A DNA stretch of 64,000 nt from Mycobacterium asiaticum (GTDB lineage Bacteria; Actinomycetota; Actinomycetes; Mycobacteriales; Mycobacteriaceae). Position 1 is the stretch's first letter; each line of letters opens with the position of its first letter. The notes under the pieces were generated by a model. That model searched no databases and was not told the origin of the DNA. It saw only the letters and a list, made by a program, of their open reading frames with translations. The DNA is taken from assembly GCF_001673635.1 (NCBI RefSeq), contig NZ_LZMH01000037.1:183597-247596 (forward strand), written 5' to 3'. This document shows positions 36,342 through 45,725 of this stretch, piece after piece. Both the position numbers and the translations under genes were made by a program.

Positions 36342-36917
36342 ATGGCTGTCTCTTCCCTGGCCACGCCTCGCTACGCACCGACCGTCCCCTCCCCGGGCCC
36401 GACCCGGTTGCGCGTGCCCGACTTGCTGCACGCCACCGATCAAGCCGCCGACGACGTGCTCAGCGGCCGCTGCGACCACCTGCTGCCGGACGGCGGCGTG
36501 CCGGCCGCCGAACGATGGTTCACCCGCATCCACGGCGACGAAGAACTCGACATCTGGCTGATCAGCTGGGTTCCCGGCCATCCGACCGAACTGCACGACC
36601 ACGGCGGGTCACTGGGCGCGCTGACCGTGCTGTCCGGATCGCTCAACGAATTCCGCTGGGATGGAAGGAAACTGCGGCGACGGCGACTCGATGCCGGCGA
36701 TCAGGCCGGGTTCCCGCTGGGCTGGGTGCATGACGTGGTGTGGGCGCCCCGGCCCGTCGACGCGCCCGTGCAGGTGACGACGCCCCAGCTGGAGCCCACC
36801 TTGAGCGTGCACGCCTACTCGCCGCCCTTGACCGCCATGTCGTACTACGAGGTGACCGACCGCAACACGTTGCGTCGCCAGCGCACCGAGTTGACCGACC
36901 AACCCGAAGGGCCATGA
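36342..36917 (+). CDS. Cysteine dioxygenase-type cupin, Rv1065
   Basis: 191-aa cupin of the cysteine dioxygenase family. The iron ligands are visible: HDH (His85, His87) in TELHDHGGSLGALTVLSG and His130 in GWVHDVVW. Expected reaction is L-cysteine + O2 to cysteine sulfinate. The family Cys-Tyr cross-link site of animal enzymes is not evident, as in most bacterial forms. Start ATG 36342 with GGAG 8 nt upstream. Its stop overlaps the ATG of the rhodanese gene, coupling cysteine oxidation to a sulfur transferase. Confidence 0.87.
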   Translation: MAVSSLATPRYAPTVPSPGPTRLRVPDLLHATDQAADDVLSGRCDHLLPDGGVPAAERWFTRIHGDEELDIWLISWVPGHPTELHDHGGSLGALTVLSGSLNEFRWDGRKLRRRRLDAGDQAGFPLGWVHDVVWAPRPVDAPVQVTTPQLEPTLSVHAYSPPLTAMSYYEVTDRNTLRRQRTELTDQPEGP

Positions 36918-37309
36918 TGAGCCGGATCGACCGAGTGCTGGACCAGGCGCGGCGGCGCTACCGCCGCCTGCCCGCCGACCAGGTCCCCGCGGCGCTACGC
37001 CGCGGGGCGGTGCTGGTGGACATCCGGCCGCAGGCGCAGCGGGCCCACGAGGGCGAGGTGCCGGCTGCGCTGGTGATCGAACGCAACGTGCTGGAGTGGC
37101 GTTGCGACCCCACCAGCGAGGCCCGCCTGCCCGAGGCGGTAGATGACGACGTCGAATGGGTGATCCTCTGTTCGGAGGGCTACACCTCGAGTCTGGCGGC
37201 GGCGGCGCTGCTGGATCTGGGCCTGCACCGCGCCACCGACGTGATCGGCGGATACCACGCGCTGGCCGCCGCCGATGTGCTGCGCGAGCTCGAGCCGGTG
37301 GGACGCTAG
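36914..37309 (+). CDS. Rhodanese-like sulfurtransferase, Rv1066
   Basis: 131-aa single-domain rhodanese. The CH2A-type region VLVDIRPQAQRAHEGEVPAA and the active-site loop with Cys86 in ILCSEGYTSSLAA are intact; GGYHAL near the C-terminus closes the domain. It carries persulfide sulfur on Cys86. ATG 36914 overlaps the cysteine dioxygenase stop (ATGA) and gives the length of Rv1066. Convergent with the hydrolase at 37306, with stops overlapping by 4 nt. Confidence 0.9.
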   Translation: MMSRIDRVLDQARRRYRRLPADQVPAALRRGAVLVDIRPQAQRAHEGEVPAALVIERNVLEWRCDPTSEARLPEAVDDDVEWVILCSEGYTSSLAAAALLDLGLHRATDVIGGYHALAAADVLRELEPVGR

Positions 37310-39066
37310 CCTCCGGCGGAGCTGTCGCCCGAGGAGCCTTCCAGCGTCACGTTGGCGTGCAGCAACGGGCGTAGCCGCTCGGTCTTGGCCGGTGTCCAGC
37401 CGGGCGGCGACATCACAGCCGCCCAGGCGTCAGCCACGTTGGCGACATAGCGGTGCCCATGGCCGTCCGGCACGTCGACCGCCACGGCCATGTCGGCGGA
37501 CACCTGCAGGAACGTGACCAGCGGAATCCAGCGCATCTGCGGCAGCACGTCGTAGCCGCGTTTCTCCCGCAACCAGTCCGGCTGGCTGAACAGCAGGTCG
37601 GGCGTCCACCACGCGATCGGGTCGGACGCATGCTGCAGGTAGACCACCCGGGGTTTGCCCCACTCCGTTTTCGGGCGGTCCAGATTGTCCGGGTGCGCGA
37701 CGAACCGGACATTGTGGCCGTCGTCGTAGATCGGTAGCCACTCCGGCGAACCGGCGTCACGGGTCCTGGTCAGCTGGGTCCAGATGGTGTTCTGGAAGGT
37801 GGGGCCGCTGAACAGGGCGCCATCGGTGCGGGCCAGCACGTTGTTGAGGCTCATGAACGGCGCCTCGCCGCCGAACGACCCCAGGCTCTCGCCGAACACC
37901 ACGAGTTTGGGCCGCTTGAACTCCGGCATCTGCCGGATCATCTTGTCGACCGCCTCGAACAACGCCTGACCGGCGTGCCGTGCGTTCTCCTTGTCGACGA
38001 GGAAGGACAACCAACTCGGCAGGAATGAGTACTGCATGCTGACGATCGCGGTGTTGCCGTTGTACATGTACTCCAGCGCAGAGGCTTCCGCCTCGTTGAT
38101 CCATCCGGTGCCGGTGGTGGTGGCCACCGCGACGACGGCGCGCTGCAGGCCGCCGGTCCGCATCAGTTCACGTGCGGCCAGGTCGGCCGCCGCGTCGATG
38201 CCGGTCGCGGAATCCAGCCCGGCGTAGGCCCGGATCGGTTCCATGGCCGGGGTCCCGTTGAAGTCGGTCAGCCGTTTCATCGACGGCCCGCCGGCCACGA
38301 AGATGCGGCCCTGATGACCCAGCGACTGCCACGACACAATCGACTCCGGACCGCCCGAGCGCAGCTTGGTCTTTGGCGGCGCGATGTCGGGGTCCATCTC
38401 GTTGTTGACCGAGGCGAAGGTGTCGTTCATGGACCGCATCGCGAATTTGAGCACCACGCCGTTGAGCAGGCTGACGGTCAGCACCATCAGCCCGATGACC
38501 ACGATGGCTGCCGAAAGGCGAAATGGCGCGATCCGGTCCACTTGTGCCACAAGAAGATTGATGAGCCAACGGACGAACTTGCCGATCTCGACCAGGGCGA
38601 ACAGCACGATCATCGACAGCGCGGCGGTGTAGGGGTACTCGTACCACTTCAGGTGCTCGACGCCCATCATGTCGCGGACGTCGTCCTGCCAGACGTGGAA
38701 CCGGATCGCCATCACCCCGACCCCGATCGCCCCGACCACGATCAGTGGCGGCCACGCCCAGCCGGGCGCCGGGGGAGTGGAGTCGCGGGAGCGCAACCAG
38801 CGGATCAGCCAGACGATGAACACTCCCAGCCCGTAGCCGATCGCCCCCGAACAACCGCTGACAACCCCCTGGAACAGCGGGCCGCGAGGCAGCAGCGATG
38901 GGGTCAGCGACAGCCAGACGAAAATCAGGCCAAGCAGTGTCCCGGTGTAGGTGTAATTCCGGACCCACCATCGAGCCGGGACCAGCCGGGTCTGGGCCTG
39001 CTGTGGTGCGGCCGACTGGTCGTCTGCCGCTTCTTCGCCCGTGGCGATGGTGGTGGAACCGCTCAT
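37306..39066 (-). CDS. Alpha/beta-hydrolase membrane protein (DUF2319-type), Rv1069c
   Basis: 586-aa protein with four or so membrane helices in the first 230 residues ([68 protein letters not shown]) and a C-terminal hydrolase domain with nucleophile elbow GESLGS (about 385) in [29 protein letters not shown] and a late [12 protein letters not shown] block. Substrate unknown. ATG overlaps the echA8 stop by 4 nt, so it is cotranscribed with echA8. PE_PGRS19/20, which lie downstream of this gene in M. tuberculosis, are absent. Confidence 0.88.
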   Translation of the reverse strand: MSGSTTIATGEEAADDQSAAPQQAQTRLVPARWWVRNYTYTGTLLGLIFVWLSLTPSLLPRGPLFQGVVSGCSGAIGYGLGVFIVWLIRWLRSRDSTPPAPGWAWPPLIVVGAIGVGVMAIRFHVWQDDVRDMMGVEHLKWYEYPYTAALSMIVLFALVEIGKFVRWLINLLVAQVDRIAPFRLSAAIVVIGLMVLTVSLLNGVVLKFAMRSMNDTFASVNNEMDPDIAPPKTKLRSGGPESIVSWQSLGHQGRIFVAGGPSMKRLTDFNGTPAMEPIRAYAGLDSATGIDAAADLAARELMRTGGLQRAVVAVATTTGTGWINEAEASALEYMYNGNTAIVSMQYSFLPSWLSFLVDKENARHAGQALFEAVDKMIRQMPEFKRPKLVVFGESLGSFGGEAPFMSLNNVLARTDGALFSGPTFQNTIWTQLTRTRDAGSPEWLPIYDDGHNVRFVAHPDNLDRPKTEWGKPRVVYLQHASDPIAWWTPDLLFSQPDWLREKRGYDVLPQMRWIPLVTFLQVSADMAVAVDVPDGHGHRYVANVADAWAAVMSPPGWTPAKTERLRPLLHANVTLEGSSGDSSAGG

Positions 39067-39836
39067 CGGTGACCGAAATCAGGCGGACGCTTCTCGATAA
39101 AGGCCGCCATCCCTTCGGACTGGTCGTCGGTGGCAAAGGTCGAGTGGAAGAGGCGGCGTTCGTACAGCAGCCCTTCGGCCAGCGTCGACTCGAATGCCCG
39201 GTTGACGGCCTCCTTTGCCATCTGCGCCGACGGCAGCGACATCTGCGCGATCGTGTTCGCCACGGCTTTGGCCTCGGTCAGCAGATCGTCGGCGGGCACC
39301 ACCCGTGAAACAAGGCCGCTGCGTTCGGCTTCGGCGGCATCGATGGTGCGCCCGGTCAGGATCAGGTCCATCGCCTTGGCCTTGCCGATGGCCCGGGTCA
39401 ACCGCTGGGAGCCGCCCATGCCGGGGATCACGCCGAGCTTGATCTCGGGCTGGCCGAACTTCGCGGTGTCGGCGGCGATCAGCAGGTCGCACATCATCGC
39501 CAGTTCGCATCCGCCGCCCAGCGCGTATCCGGCGACGGCCGCGATCGTCGGGGTGCGCACGGCGGCCAGCTTGCCCCAGGGCGCGAAGAAGTCGGCGCCG
39601 AACGCCTCGGCGAAGGTCAGTTCGGCCATCTCCTTGATGTCCGCGCCGGCGGCGAACGCCTTGGCCGAACCGGTGATGATGATCGCGCCGATATCTGGGT
39701 CGGTGTCCAGTTCGGTTGCGGCGCTGGTGACTTCGCTCATCACTTCGCTGTTGAGCGCGTTCAGTGCCTTGGGCCGGTTCAGGGTGATGATGCCGACGCG
39801 GTCCTCGCGTTCGACGAGGATGGTTTCGTATGCCAT
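39063..39836 (-). CDS. echA8: Enoyl-CoA hydratase EchA8
   Basis: 257-aa crotonase, same length as Rv1070c. Oxyanion motifs [14 protein letters not shown] and [20 protein letters not shown], catalytic Glu residues in the GGGCE region and [18 protein letters not shown]. It hydrates trans-2-enoyl-CoA in beta-oxidation. ATG 39836 has AGAGG at good distance. Second gene of echA9-echA8-Rv1069c. In M. tuberculosis EchA8 has also been proposed as a fatty-acid chaperone and drug target, from memory. Confidence 0.95.
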   Translation of the reverse strand: MAYETILVEREDRVGIITLNRPKALNALNSEVMSEVTSAATELDTDPDIGAIIITGSAKAFAAGADIKEMAELTFAEAFGADFFAPWGKLAAVRTPTIAAVAGYALGGGCELAMMCDLLIAADTAKFGQPEIKLGVIPGMGGSQRLTRAIGKAKAMDLILTGRTIDAAEAERSGLVSRVVPADDLLTEAKAVANTIAQMSLPSAQMAKEAVNRAFESTLAEGLLYERRLFHSTFATDDQSEGMAAFIEKRPPDFGHR

Positions 39837-39858
39837 GGGTTACCTCTCCGATGCGTCT

Positions 39859-40908
39859 CTAGAACGTCAAGTCGTCGTTGACCGGTTCGAAGTAGGAAGC
39901 CACGTCCGCCACGGTGACCTCGGACAGATCCGCCGGTGACCACTTCGGATTGCGGTCCTTGTCGACCAGTTGGGCGCGGATGCCTTCCACGAAGTCATGC
40001 GAGCGCACTGACGCCGAAGACGTCCGATAATCCTGCACCAGAACATCTTCCAGGGTTTCTAGGTCCGTGGCGCGCCGCACCGCCTCGAAGGTGACGGAAA
40101 GGGAGATCGGGGAGCGGGTGGCGATCAGCTTGGCGGCCTCGTTGGCCGGCTCGGCGTGGTGTTCCTTGAGTGCCTCGATGATGTCGATGACACTGTCCTT
40201 GGAATAGCATTCGTCGATCCATTCCCGTTGTGCGGCAAGCTCGCTCGGCGGCGGCTCGACGGCATAGCGGGCCAGCGCGCCCTCGACGCCGTCGGTGGCG
40301 ACCGCCGCGGCGAACGCATCGAGGTCGCTGTGCGGCACGTAGTGGTCGGCGAATCCCAACGCTATGGCGTCGGCGCCGTTGAACGGCGCTCCGGTCAGCG
40401 CGGCGTGCAGGCCCAACTTGCCCGGCGCGCGGGAGAGCAAGTACGTCCCTCCCACGTCGGGGACGAAACCGATGCCCACCTCGGGCATCGCGACCTTTGC
40501 CGTCTCGGTCACCACCCGGGTGTTCGCGTGCGCGCTGACGCCGACGCCGCCGCCCATCACAATCCCGTCCATCAGTGCCACGTACGGCTTGGCGAACCGG
40601 CCGACCAGACCGTTGAGCAGGTACTCGTCGCGCCAGAACCGGCGGGCGTCGACCCCGTCCTTGCGCGCGCTGTGGTAGAGGGCGACGACGTCGCCGCCGG
40701 CGCACAGTCCGCGTTCACCGGCTCCGGTGAGCACCACCGAACGGATCGATTCGTCGCGCTCCCAGCGGATCAGTACCGCGCTGAGCAGGTCGATCATCGT
40801 CTGGTTCAGCGAGTTGATGGCCTTGGGACGATTCAGGGTGATGTAACCGGTATTGCCTTCGACCCTGGTCAGGACTTCGTCGGACTCCCCTGTTACGGCC
40901 CCAGTCAC
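39859..40908 (-). CDS. echA9: 3-hydroxyisobutyryl-CoA hydrolase-type crotonase EchA9
   Basis: 349-aa long crotonase of the HIBYL-CoA hydrolase branch: GERGLCAGGDVVALYHSARK, DGIVMGGGVGVSAHANTRVV, MPEVGIGFVPDVGGTYLLSR and the extended C-terminal domain (SLSVTFEAVRRATDLETLED, DFVEGIRAQLVDKDRNPKW). Such enzymes remove CoA in valine degradation. GTG 40908 has GGGGAG upstream. First gene of the operon with echA8 (22 nt apart). Orthologue of Rv1071c (345 aa). Confidence 0.92.
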   Translation of the reverse strand: MTGAVTGESDEVLTRVEGNTGYITLNRPKAINSLNQTMIDLLSAVLIRWERDESIRSVVLTGAGERGLCAGGDVVALYHSARKDGVDARRFWRDEYLLNGLVGRFAKPYVALMDGIVMGGGVGVSAHANTRVVTETAKVAMPEVGIGFVPDVGGTYLLSRAPGKLGLHAALTGAPFNGADAIALGFADHYVPHSDLDAFAAAVATDGVEGALARYAVEPPPSELAAQREWIDECYSKDSVIDIIEALKEHHAEPANEAAKLIATRSPISLSVTFEAVRRATDLETLEDVLVQDYRTSSASVRSHDFVEGIRAQLVDKDRNPKWSPADLSEVTVADVASYFEPVNDDLTF

Positions 40909-41045
40909 GCCTCGTCTCCCCTCGCCGGAATCCGTCCATGGGTTCGGTGAAAGCTGCCCATGAGTTTGACGTGCAATCTAGATCGTGACTCGCTCGGCGA
41001 TGCCCGCGGGGCTAAGGTTTATGTTGATCCAGACGAGGTAGGAAG

Positions 41046-41174
41046 GTGCTGGACCACCAGAAAAACAGCAGCTCCGCTGGGAACTCGGGCGGACCACTGA
41101 TCGTTGAGCAGTTGTTCGCACAGCTCGAAGCCACAGCATCTAAGAGAGGATCCGACGGTGCGGGAGACAAGTAA
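41046..41174 (+). CDS. Possible 42-aa upstream ORF overlapping the Rv1072 start
   Basis: GTG at 41046 with GAGG 7 nt upstream opens 42 codons, MLDHQKNSSSAGNSGGPLIV at the start, then EQLFAQLEATASKRG, ending at TAA 41172-41174. The stop lies 17 nt inside the Rv1072-like gene in another frame, an arrangement that would allow translational coupling. Third-codon-position G/C is high over most of it, as in genes here. I know no homologue. Leader peptide or fortuitous ORF are both possible. Confidence 0.4.
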   Translation: MLDHQKNSSSAGNSGGPLIVEQLFAQLEATASKRGSDGAGDK

Positions 41175-41988
41175 CCCCGTATTTCGCTCGCTGCCTAAGC
41201 AGGCGGGCGGATATGCGCAATTCGGCACAGGAGTGCAGACCGGTTATCCGGCCGACCCCTATGCCCCCTACCAGCAGGGCAGGGTCTCGCGGCCGCTGAC
41301 CATCGACGACGTCGTCACCAAGACCGGCTTGACGCTGGCCATGCTGTCGGTGACGGCCGTTGTTTCCTACTTCCTGGTTGCCACAAACCTCAGCTTGGCT
41401 ATGCCGCTCACCCTGGTGGGTGCATTCGGCGGCCTGGCGTTGGTGCTGATCGCGACCTTCGGTGGCAAGCAGGACAACCCGGCGATCGTGTTGAGCTATG
41501 CCGCACTCGAGGGCTTGTTCCTGGGTGCCGTCTCATTCGTGCTGGCCAACTTCTCGGTCGGCTCCGCCAACGCGGGCGTGCTGATCGGCGAGGCTGTACT
41601 GGGCACGCTTGGTGTCTTCTTCGGGATGTTGGTGGTCTACAAGACCGGTGCCATCCGCGTCACGCCCAAGTTCACCCGGATGCTGGTCGCTGCGATGTTC
41701 GGCGTGCTGGTTCTGATGCTCGGCAACTTCGTGCTCGCGATGTTCCACGTCGGCGGCGGCGAGGGCCTGGGCCTGCGCAGCGCCGGTCCGATCGGGATCA
41801 TCTTCTCGCTGGTGTGCATCGGCATCGCCGCGTTCAGCTTCCTGATCGACTTCGACGCGGCCGACCAGATGATCCGCGCCGGCGCGCCGGAGAAGGCCGC
41901 CTGGGGTATCGCGCTGGGACTGACCGTGACGCTGGTCTGGCTGTACTTGGAGATTCTGCGACTGCTCAGCTATCTGCAGAACGATTAG
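41158..41988 (+). CDS. Bax1-I/YccA-like membrane protein, Rv1072
   Basis: 276-aa membrane protein. A hydrophilic N-terminus (about 1-55, with GYPADPYAPYQQGRVSRPL) precedes seven membrane helices: for example LTLAMLSVTAVVSYFLV, LTLVGAFGGLALVLIATF, LSYAALEGLFLGAVSFVLAN, VLGTLGVFFGMLVVY, MLVAAMFGVLVLMLGNFVLA, IIFSLVCIGIAAFSFLIDF and WGIALGLTVTLVWLYLEILR. The FDAAD segment before the last helix resembles the acidic pH-sensing site of the TMBIM/YetJ fold. GTG 41158 follows GAGAGGA. A strong terminator follows the stop. Confidence 0.85.
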   Translation: MRETSNPVFRSLPKQAGGYAQFGTGVQTGYPADPYAPYQQGRVSRPLTIDDVVTKTGLTLAMLSVTAVVSYFLVATNLSLAMPLTLVGAFGGLALVLIATFGGKQDNPAIVLSYAALEGLFLGAVSFVLANFSVGSANAGVLIGEAVLGTLGVFFGMLVVYKTGAIRVTPKFTRMLVAAMFGVLVLMLGNFVLAMFHVGGGEGLGLRSAGPIGIIFSLVCIGIAAFSFLIDFDAADQMIRAGAPEKAAWGIALGLTVTLVWLYLEILRLLSYLQND

Positions 41989-42000
41989 TTCCTTACGGGC

Positions 42001-42036
42001 AAAGCCGGCACGCATCTTGCGTGCCGGCTTTTTCTT
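42001..42036 (+). terminator. Rho-independent terminator of the Rv1072-like gene
   Basis: AAGCCGGCACGC-ATCTT-GCGTGCCGGCTT, a 12-bp perfect stem with 5-nt loop followed by TTTCTTTG. One of the few hairpins here with a real T-run; it begins 13 nt after the stop codon. Confidence 0.92.
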
Positions 42037-42083
42037 TGGTGTGTGTGTGGGTGGGTGTGGGGTCGCGTGGGCTGCCATCGCCT

Positions 42084-42148
42084 GCGTTGATTCTGCGCTG
42101 ACGGCGCGCGCTACTCGACATTCGCCGCCGCCAACGCAGAGTCAACGC
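42084..42148. repeat. Large imperfect palindrome downstream of fadA3
   Basis: Left arm GCGTTGATTCTGCGCTGACGGCG (42084-42106) pairs with 42126-42148 at 20 of 23 positions around a 19-nt loop. It ends 10 nt before the fadA3 stop (leftward gene) and can serve as its terminator, facing the terminator at 42001. Confidence 0.7.
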
Positions 42149-42157
42149 CGCTAAAGA

Positions 42158-43375
42158 TCAGTTCAGCCGCTCAATCACCATCGCCATGCCCTGGCCACCG
42201 CCGACACACATGGTTTCCAAACCGAACGTCTTGTCGTGCGTCGTCAGGTTGTTCAGCAGCGTGGCGGTGATCCGCGCGCCGGTCATGCCGAACGGGTGGC
42301 CCAACGCAATCGCCCCACCGGAGACGTTCAACTTGTCCTCGTCGATCCCCAGTTCACGCGCGGAGCCAAGCACCTGCACCGCGAAGGCCTCGTTGATCTC
42401 GAAGAGGTCGATGTCATTGACCGACATGCCGGCGCGGGCCAGCGCCTGCTTGGACGCCTCGATCGGGCCCAGACCCATGATCTCGGGAGACAGTCCACTG
42501 ACGCCGGTGGAGACAATGCGCGCCAGCGGCTTGAGGCCGAGTTCCTTGGCCCTGGTGTCGCTGGTGATGACAACGGCGGCGGCGCCGTCGTTGAGCGGGC
42601 AGGCGTTGCCCGCAGTCACCGTGCCGTTGGGCCGGAACACCGGCTTCAGCTCGCTGATCTTCTCGTACGTCGTCCCGGCCCGCGGTCCGTCATCGGTGGT
42701 GACCGTCGTTCCGTCCGGCAGGGTGACCGGGGCGATCTCGCGCTCGAAGAACCCGCTCTTGATCGCCTCTTCAGCCCGGTTCTGGCTGCGAACGCCCCAG
42801 TGGTCCTGGTCCTCGCGGCTGATGCCGGTCAGCAGGGCGACGTTCTCCGCGGTCTGACCCATCGCGATGTAGATGTCGGGCAGGTTCCCGTCGGCGCGCG
42901 GGTCATGCCATTCCTCGGCGCCCGCCGATGCGGCGGTCGTGCGTTCCTGCGCGGAGTCGTACAACGGGTTCTTGGTGTCCGGCCAGCCGTCGGCGTTGCC
43001 CTTGCCGAACCGCGACACCGTCTCCACACCGGCGGAGATGAACGCGTCGCCCTCACCCGCCTTGATCGCGTGGAAGGCCATCCGAGTGGTCTGCAGGGAC
43101 GATGAGCAGTAGCGGTTGACGGTGGTGCCAGGCAGGAAGTCGTAGCCCAGCGCCACCGCGACGACGCGGGCGATATTGAAGCCCGATTCGCCGCCAGGCT
43201 GGCCACATCCCATGATCAGATCATCGATCTGGTGCGGGTTGAGTGCCGGCACTTTATCCAGGGCGGCACGCACCATCTGTGCGGCCAGATCGTCGGGCCG
43301 GATGTTGATCAGCGAGCCTTTCATGGCGCGGCCGATCGGCGAGCGGGCAGTTGAAACAATGACGGCTTCCGGCAT
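42158..43375 (-). CDS. fadA3: Acetyl-CoA acetyltransferase / 3-ketoacyl-CoA thiolase FadA3
   Basis: 405-aa thiolase, full length. Nucleophile Cys90 in VNRYCSSSLQTTRMA, NEAFAVQVLG, GGAIALGHPFGMTGAR (catalytic His) and the second catalytic Cys in ETMCVGGGQGMAMVIE near the C-terminus. It cleaves 3-ketoacyl-CoA with CoA. ATG 43375 is preceded by GGAGGAG. Orthologue of Rv1074c; Rv1073, which should lie between it and Rv1072 in M. tuberculosis, is missing. Confidence 0.95.
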   Translation of the reverse strand: MPEAVIVSTARSPIGRAMKGSLINIRPDDLAAQMVRAALDKVPALNPHQIDDLIMGCGQPGGESGFNIARVVAVALGYDFLPGTTVNRYCSSSLQTTRMAFHAIKAGEGDAFISAGVETVSRFGKGNADGWPDTKNPLYDSAQERTTAASAGAEEWHDPRADGNLPDIYIAMGQTAENVALLTGISREDQDHWGVRSQNRAEEAIKSGFFEREIAPVTLPDGTTVTTDDGPRAGTTYEKISELKPVFRPNGTVTAGNACPLNDGAAAVVITSDTRAKELGLKPLARIVSTGVSGLSPEIMGLGPIEASKQALARAGMSVNDIDLFEINEAFAVQVLGSARELGIDEDKLNVSGGAIALGHPFGMTGARITATLLNNLTTHDKTFGLETMCVGGGQGMAMVIERLN

Positions 43376-43423
43376 GACGGCTCCTCCATATGAATGCGGC
43401 GAAGCCGAGCCTAGCCCGAGGGT

Positions 43424-44377
43424 TTAAGTCAACGCAGCGGCGGCCGCCGCGCCCGTCGCCACCGGCCGGCGCCACAGCTTCGCGGCCAACGCGCGACGGC
43501 TGCTTGGGGCGCTCGTCACGGGCACAGCGTCGGGCAATTCCGGCAGCGGAGTCCCGATTTTCTCGGGCAGCGCTTCATACAGCGCCCGCAGCAGCTGGTC
43601 GGCGGCTTCGGCGTAGCCGGCGGCCGACGGGTGATAGCGGTCGTCGGAGAACATCAAATCAGGCATCTGCCGGAACTTCGGGGCCAGCAGATGCGCCAAC
43701 GGCACCGGTACTCCACCGGCCGCTCGGACCGCCGCCGCCTGCGCTCGAGCCAGCTGCAGGCCACGGGTGCGCGCCACCGAGCGCAGCGGCTGGGGTATCG
43801 CGGTGATCAGCCCGAAATCTGGGCAGGTCCCAACCACCACCACCGCGCCGCGATTACGCAGTTTGCGCACCGAAAGCCCTAGGCGTTGCGCCGACGGCCC
43901 GATTCCGTTGAGCGCGGTGATGTCGTTTGCGCCGATCAAGATGACGGCGACGTCCGGTGGCGGGCCCGCCACGAACATGGCGTCGACCTGACCCAAAACG
44001 CCCTTGGACGTCGCACCGACGATCGCCTTGGTGCTCAGCCTGATTCGTAGGCCGGTCTGCTCGGCGAGCCGGCGGGCGAGGACCACGCCCGGCACCTCTT
44101 CGGCGGTGGCGCAGCCGTATCCGGTGGCCGTCGAGTCGCCGAAAATCATCAAGTGCAGATCGAACGGAGTCCCACTGCGCCACCGTTCCACCGGCCCGCC
44201 GCCGCGGCAGTACACGCCGTCGGCGCGCGGCGGCGCCTCCCACTTCTTCGGAATCACGGTGCGCACATGGATCGCCTGACCAACCAGCAGGTTGCGTGCG
44301 CCCAGATAGGCCGAGCCTGTCGAGGCGAGAGCACCCGCTGTGGCCAAAGCGATCGTTGAACGCCGCGGCACGTGCAT
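43424..44377 (-). CDS. SGNH/GDSL-type esterase, Rv1075c
   Basis: 317-aa hydrolase. The N-terminus is twin-arginine-like or a membrane anchor (PRRSTIALATAGALASTGSA). Catalytic blocks: FGDSTATGYG (block I Ser), GATSKGVLGQ, LIGANDIT (block III) and DRYHPSAAGYAEAA (Asp/His). It cleaves short acyl esters, probably outside the membrane. I chose ATG 44377; GTG 44383 and 44389 are also possible. Orthologue of Rv1075c (314 aa). Confidence 0.88.
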   Translation of the reverse strand: MHVPRRSTIALATAGALASTGSAYLGARNLLVGQAIHVRTVIPKKWEAPPRADGVYCRGGGPVERWRSGTPFDLHLMIFGDSTATGYGCATAEEVPGVVLARRLAEQTGLRIRLSTKAIVGATSKGVLGQVDAMFVAGPPPDVAVILIGANDITALNGIGPSAQRLGLSVRKLRNRGAVVVVGTCPDFGLITAIPQPLRSVARTRGLQLARAQAAAVRAAGGVPVPLAHLLAPKFRQMPDLMFSDDRYHPSAAGYAEAADQLLRALYEALPEKIGTPLPELPDAVPVTSAPSSRRALAAKLWRRPVATGAAAAAALT

Positions 44378-44593
44378 GCCCACGGACACCAGTTTAGGAC
44401 CGTTGTGCTGATTTCGGGGGTAGCTGAAGAACAAAGCGGTTACGGTGTGAAACAGATGCGGTATCAAAAGCGAATAATCGAATGTTGAGTGGGTAAAGGA
44501 CTGTCAAGCTAAGTTTTCGAGGACGCTGAACCAACCACTCGGCTTCTTCGTCACATGCTGTATCGGACTACAACGGCGTAGGAAGTGTTGAGC

Positions 44594-45661
44594 ATGACTG
44601 CACCAAGTGAGGTATCTGGCGCACCCAGAGTCGCCATTCGCCCGCGCGACGCGTTGAAGGCTCGTAGACTTGAAGCCCGCAGGTTCGCCATCAGTGACGG
44701 CGCGCCAGTCGAGGTTCTCGAGTCCGGACCCACTGTCGCCGGACGATTAGCTGCGCTTGCGTCTCGCATGACGATCCGACCGGTCTTGGCGGTAGGCAGC
44801 TACGTTCCGAGCCTGCCGTGGCCGTGGGGCCTGATCGACCATGCCGCCCGCGTGCTGCTTCCGGCGACCAACACCGTCAGGGCGGAGGTGTCGCTGCCTA
44901 ACGCCTGCGCACAGCTGGTTCGGGCGGCCGGCGTGTTGCCGGCGGACGGCACGCGCCGGGTGGTTCTCTACCTGCACGGTGGTGCGTTCCTGACTTGTGG
45001 AGCAAACTCGCACGGCCGATTGGTTGAGGCCCTGTCAAAGTTTGCCGACGCGCCGATCCTGGTCGTCAACTATCGCCTCATGCCCAAGCATTCCATCGGC
45101 ATGGCGCTCGACGACTGCTACGACGGATACCGCTGGCTGCGGCTGTTGGGCTACGACCCGGACCAGATCGTGCTGGCGGGTGACTCCGCCGGCGGGTACC
45201 TCGCGCTGTCCCTCGCGCAGCGGTTGCAGCGCGAAGGTGAGGAGCCGGCGGCCTTGGTGGCCATCTCGCCACTGCTGCAGCTGGCAAAGGAACAAAAGCA
45301 ATCGCATCCGAACATCAAAACGGACGCGATGTTCCCCTCAAAGGCTTTTGATGCCCTCGGCGAATTGGTTGCTAGCTGTGCCGCTAAAAACAAGGTGGAC
45401 GGTAAGCCGGAGGAAATTTATGAGCCCTTGGATCACATCGAGCCGGGGCTGCCGCGGACGCTGATTCACGTGTCCGGCTCCGAGGTGCTATTGCACGACG
45501 CGCAGTTGGCGGCGACCCGGTTGGCCGCGGCCGGTGTACCCGCCGAGGTTCGAGTCTGGCCGGGCCAAGTGCACGACTTCCAGGTTGCCGCGCCGTTGTT
45601 GCCCGAGGCGATTCGTTCACTGCGCCAGATCGGTGAGTACATCCGCGAGGCCACCGGCTAG
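44594..45661 (+). CDS. lipU: Hormone-sensitive-lipase family esterase LipU
   Basis: 355-aa alpha/beta-hydrolase of the HSL family. Oxyanion HGGAF in VVLYLHGGAFLTCG, nucleophile elbow AGDSAGGYLALSLA, and the acid/His part DHIEPGLPRTLIHVSGSEVL and WPGQVHDFQ. No signal peptide; N-terminal about 100 residues form a cap. Start ATG 44594 (GGAAG upstream), with GTG 44585 an alternative. Orthologue of Rv1076. Substrates are short to medium acyl esters by family. Confidence 0.9.
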   Translation: MTAPSEVSGAPRVAIRPRDALKARRLEARRFAISDGAPVEVLESGPTVAGRLAALASRMTIRPVLAVGSYVPSLPWPWGLIDHAARVLLPATNTVRAEVSLPNACAQLVRAAGVLPADGTRRVVLYLHGGAFLTCGANSHGRLVEALSKFADAPILVVNYRLMPKHSIGMALDDCYDGYRWLRLLGYDPDQIVLAGDSAGGYLALSLAQRLQREGEEPAALVAISPLLQLAKEQKQSHPNIKTDAMFPSKAFDALGELVASCAAKNKVDGKPEEIYEPLDHIEPGLPRTLIHVSGSEVLLHDAQLAATRLAAAGVPAEVRVWPGQVHDFQVAAPLLPEAIRSLRQIGEYIREATG

Positions 45662-45725
45662 CGAATCGGTGCCCGCAGGGGTCGGCCCAAGTGCACCGCC
45701 CGCAAGCGCCTGAGACCATAGGCGC

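Noticed and set aside
42036..42080. GT-rich run as a microsatellite of interest
   Set aside because: Short and imperfect; explained as filler between two hairpins.
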